From Streptomyces sp. NBC_00289 (GTDB taxonomy: Bacteria; Actinomycetota; Actinomycetes; Streptomycetales; Streptomycetaceae): a stretch of DNA of 64,000 nucleotides. The stretch covers positions 8,184,001-8,248,000 of the forward strand of contig NZ_CP108046.1 of the NCBI RefSeq assembly GCF_041435115.1, written 5' to 3'. Position 1 is the stretch's first letter, and each line of letters begins with the position of its first letter. Shown here one piece after another: positions 62,684 to 64,000 of the stretch. The translations under genes were made by a program, and so were the position numbers. Below the pieces are notes generated by a model. That model was given only the letters and a program-made list of their open reading frames with translations, had not been told where the DNA came from and ran no database searches.

Positions 62684-64000
62684 TAAGCTCCTGGAGGCGG
62701 GCGGAACAATCGGCAACGGTTGGGGTCCCGCGCGCCCGATGAAGACGAACCGACCGACGGCCATCGTCGGCGAGGGTAATCCTCGCTATCCCGAGTACGT
62801 CATTCCGACGGACCCGAAGTACCGCAGCCGCGCGCTCGCGATGCATCAACAGGCGGGAACTCAGCTCCTCGAATCCGGCGGCATCATCGGCGGAGCGTGG
62901 GACTGGACGAAGGACACCGTCGGCGACGTCATCGGCAAGGGAATCGACTGGGCTAAGACGGGCGCGGATCTGATGATCCACCCTGCGAAGGTCTGGAACT
63001 CGCTCCTGAAGCCAGTCATGTCGAAGGTGACGGGCGGCGTAGGAACCTCCCTCATGGGCAAGGCTCTCGCGTCCTACCCGGTGAAGATGGCCGGCAGCCT
63101 GAAGGACAAGATCGTTGACGCCGTCGCGAACATGTTCCAGGGCGACGTATCGGGAGGCCAGTGGGTCAAGCCCGTCAACGTCCCCTTCGGAACGCGATTC
63201 GGGGTCGCCGGCAACATGTGGTCGAGTGGCCATCACACGGGCCTCGACTTCCCGGCAGACGTCGGGACGAGGATCAACGCCGTAGCCAACGGCCAGGTCA
63301 CCGGAGCCTCCAGCGGGGGCCCCTACGGCAACCACGTCATGGTGAGCCACGGTGGCGGACTCTCCTCCCTGTACGCGCACATGAGCCGCATGCTGACGTC
63401 AGTCGGCCAGGTGGTTAAGCAGGGGCAGCAGATCGGCAAGGTCGGCGCAACTGGCAACGTCACCGGACCTCACCTCCACCTGGAGGCGCGACTGGGCGGA
63501 ACGCCTGTCGACCCCATGCCGTACCTGACGGGTCCGGCCGGCGGGTTCAACGCGCAGGCTGCCGGAGCGGCGCAGCGGTACGCGAAGAGCATCCTCCCCA
63601 ACTACGGGTGGGGACCCTCGCAGTTCGGCCCGCTGAAGCAACTGTGGAACGGCGAGTCGGGGTGGCGCTGGAACGCGCGTAACGCCTCGTCCGGCGCCTA
63701 CGGAATCCCGCAGGCACTGCCCGCAACGAAGATGGCGTCCGCCGGCTCCGACTGGCTGACGAACTACAAGACGCAGATCCGTTGGGGTCTCGGCTACATC
63801 AAGGGGCGCCCCGACTACGGATCTCCGTCGGCCGCCTACTCGAAGTGGCTTGCTCGCTCGCCGCATTGGTACGATTCGGGCGGTTTGCTCCAGCCTGGTC
63901 TAAACCTGGTAGCGAACGGGACAGGCAAGCCGGAGCCTGTGTTCACCTCTGGACAGTGGGACGACATTCGCGCCGCGAAGAGCGGAAGCGGTGCGCCGAA
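62684..64000 (+). CDS. Tape-measure protein, 3' part with M23 peptidase and transglycosylase domains (runs off window)
   Basis: Continuation of the tape measure after the IS5. From KLLEAGGTIGNGWGPARPMKTN the frame stays open to the end of the window. M23 (LytM) endopeptidase domain: HHTGLDFPADVGT, LYAHMSRM and GPHLHLEARLGG, the His/Asp zinc ligands intact. Then a lytic-transglycosylase-like segment LWNGESGWRWNARNASSGAYGIPQAL (catalytic Glu in GES). The YDSGGLLQPGLNLVANGTGKPEPVFTSGQWDDI end is a common tape-measure C-terminal tail. The two peptidoglycan-cutting domains should help the tail tip pierce the cell wall. The combined parts would be about 1460 aa or more. Confidence 0.85.

Overview
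The window is a Streptomyces chromosome segment. The signs are very high G+C, frequent GTG starts, tightly overlapped operons, a BldD regulator, the actinobacterial nucleoid protein sIHF, and a gene order I recognise from the S. coelicolor mltG-aroECKB-efp-nusB-bldD-pyr-gmk-rpoZ-coaBC-metK-priA-fmt-rsmB-rpe region. Function names rest on recognised motifs and remembered families; no database search was possible.

Core region, 1-47.4 kb. mltG and the shikimate genes aroE, aroC, aroK and aroB lead into an ATP-binding protein, an M24 peptidase homologue, efp and nusB, which end at a strong terminator. bldD is on the minus strand with a palindromic BldD-type operator. The pyrimidine operon pyrR-pyrB-pyrC-(membrane protein)-carA-carB-pyrD-pyrF is preceded by an RNA hairpin of the PyrR-binding type that sequesters the pyrR Shine-Dalgarno. 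Then come sIHF, gmk, rpoZ, coaBC, metK, helicase-dead priA, fmt, rsmB, an MMPL transporter, rpe, a SorC-type regulator, an RNase Sa-like lipoprotein with a barstar partner, and guaB1. From 37 to 47 kb a cationic amino-acid permease, an Lrp/AsnC regulator, an MFS transporter, a partial conservon (cvnA-B-C without the GTPase), and a davA-davB pair look like a lysine 5-aminovalerate catabolic module. The two presumed promoters of that module share a helically phased CGCAAC/G motif.

Accessory region, 47.4 kb to the end. A DUF5995-like minus-strand gene is cut a few bases from the start of a large serine integrase, so this is the left end of an integrated phage-type element. The element carries a small RHH regulator with a three-copy operator array, several small zinc-finger or unknown phage proteins, a cluster of RNA-like hairpins, and a tape-measure gene with M23 peptidase and lytic transglycosylase domains running off the window. 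No terminase, portal or recognisable capsid gene lies between the integrase and the tape measure. Three insertion sequences have hit the element: an IS1182-type in the integrase terminator, an IS630-type in a small gene, and an IS5-type in the tape measure. The tape measure also has a one-base frameshift. The IS5-type element carries an intact-looking membrane-protein passenger gene. The element is therefore a decaying prophage or prophage remnant.

No tRNA, rRNA or CRISPR array was seen.
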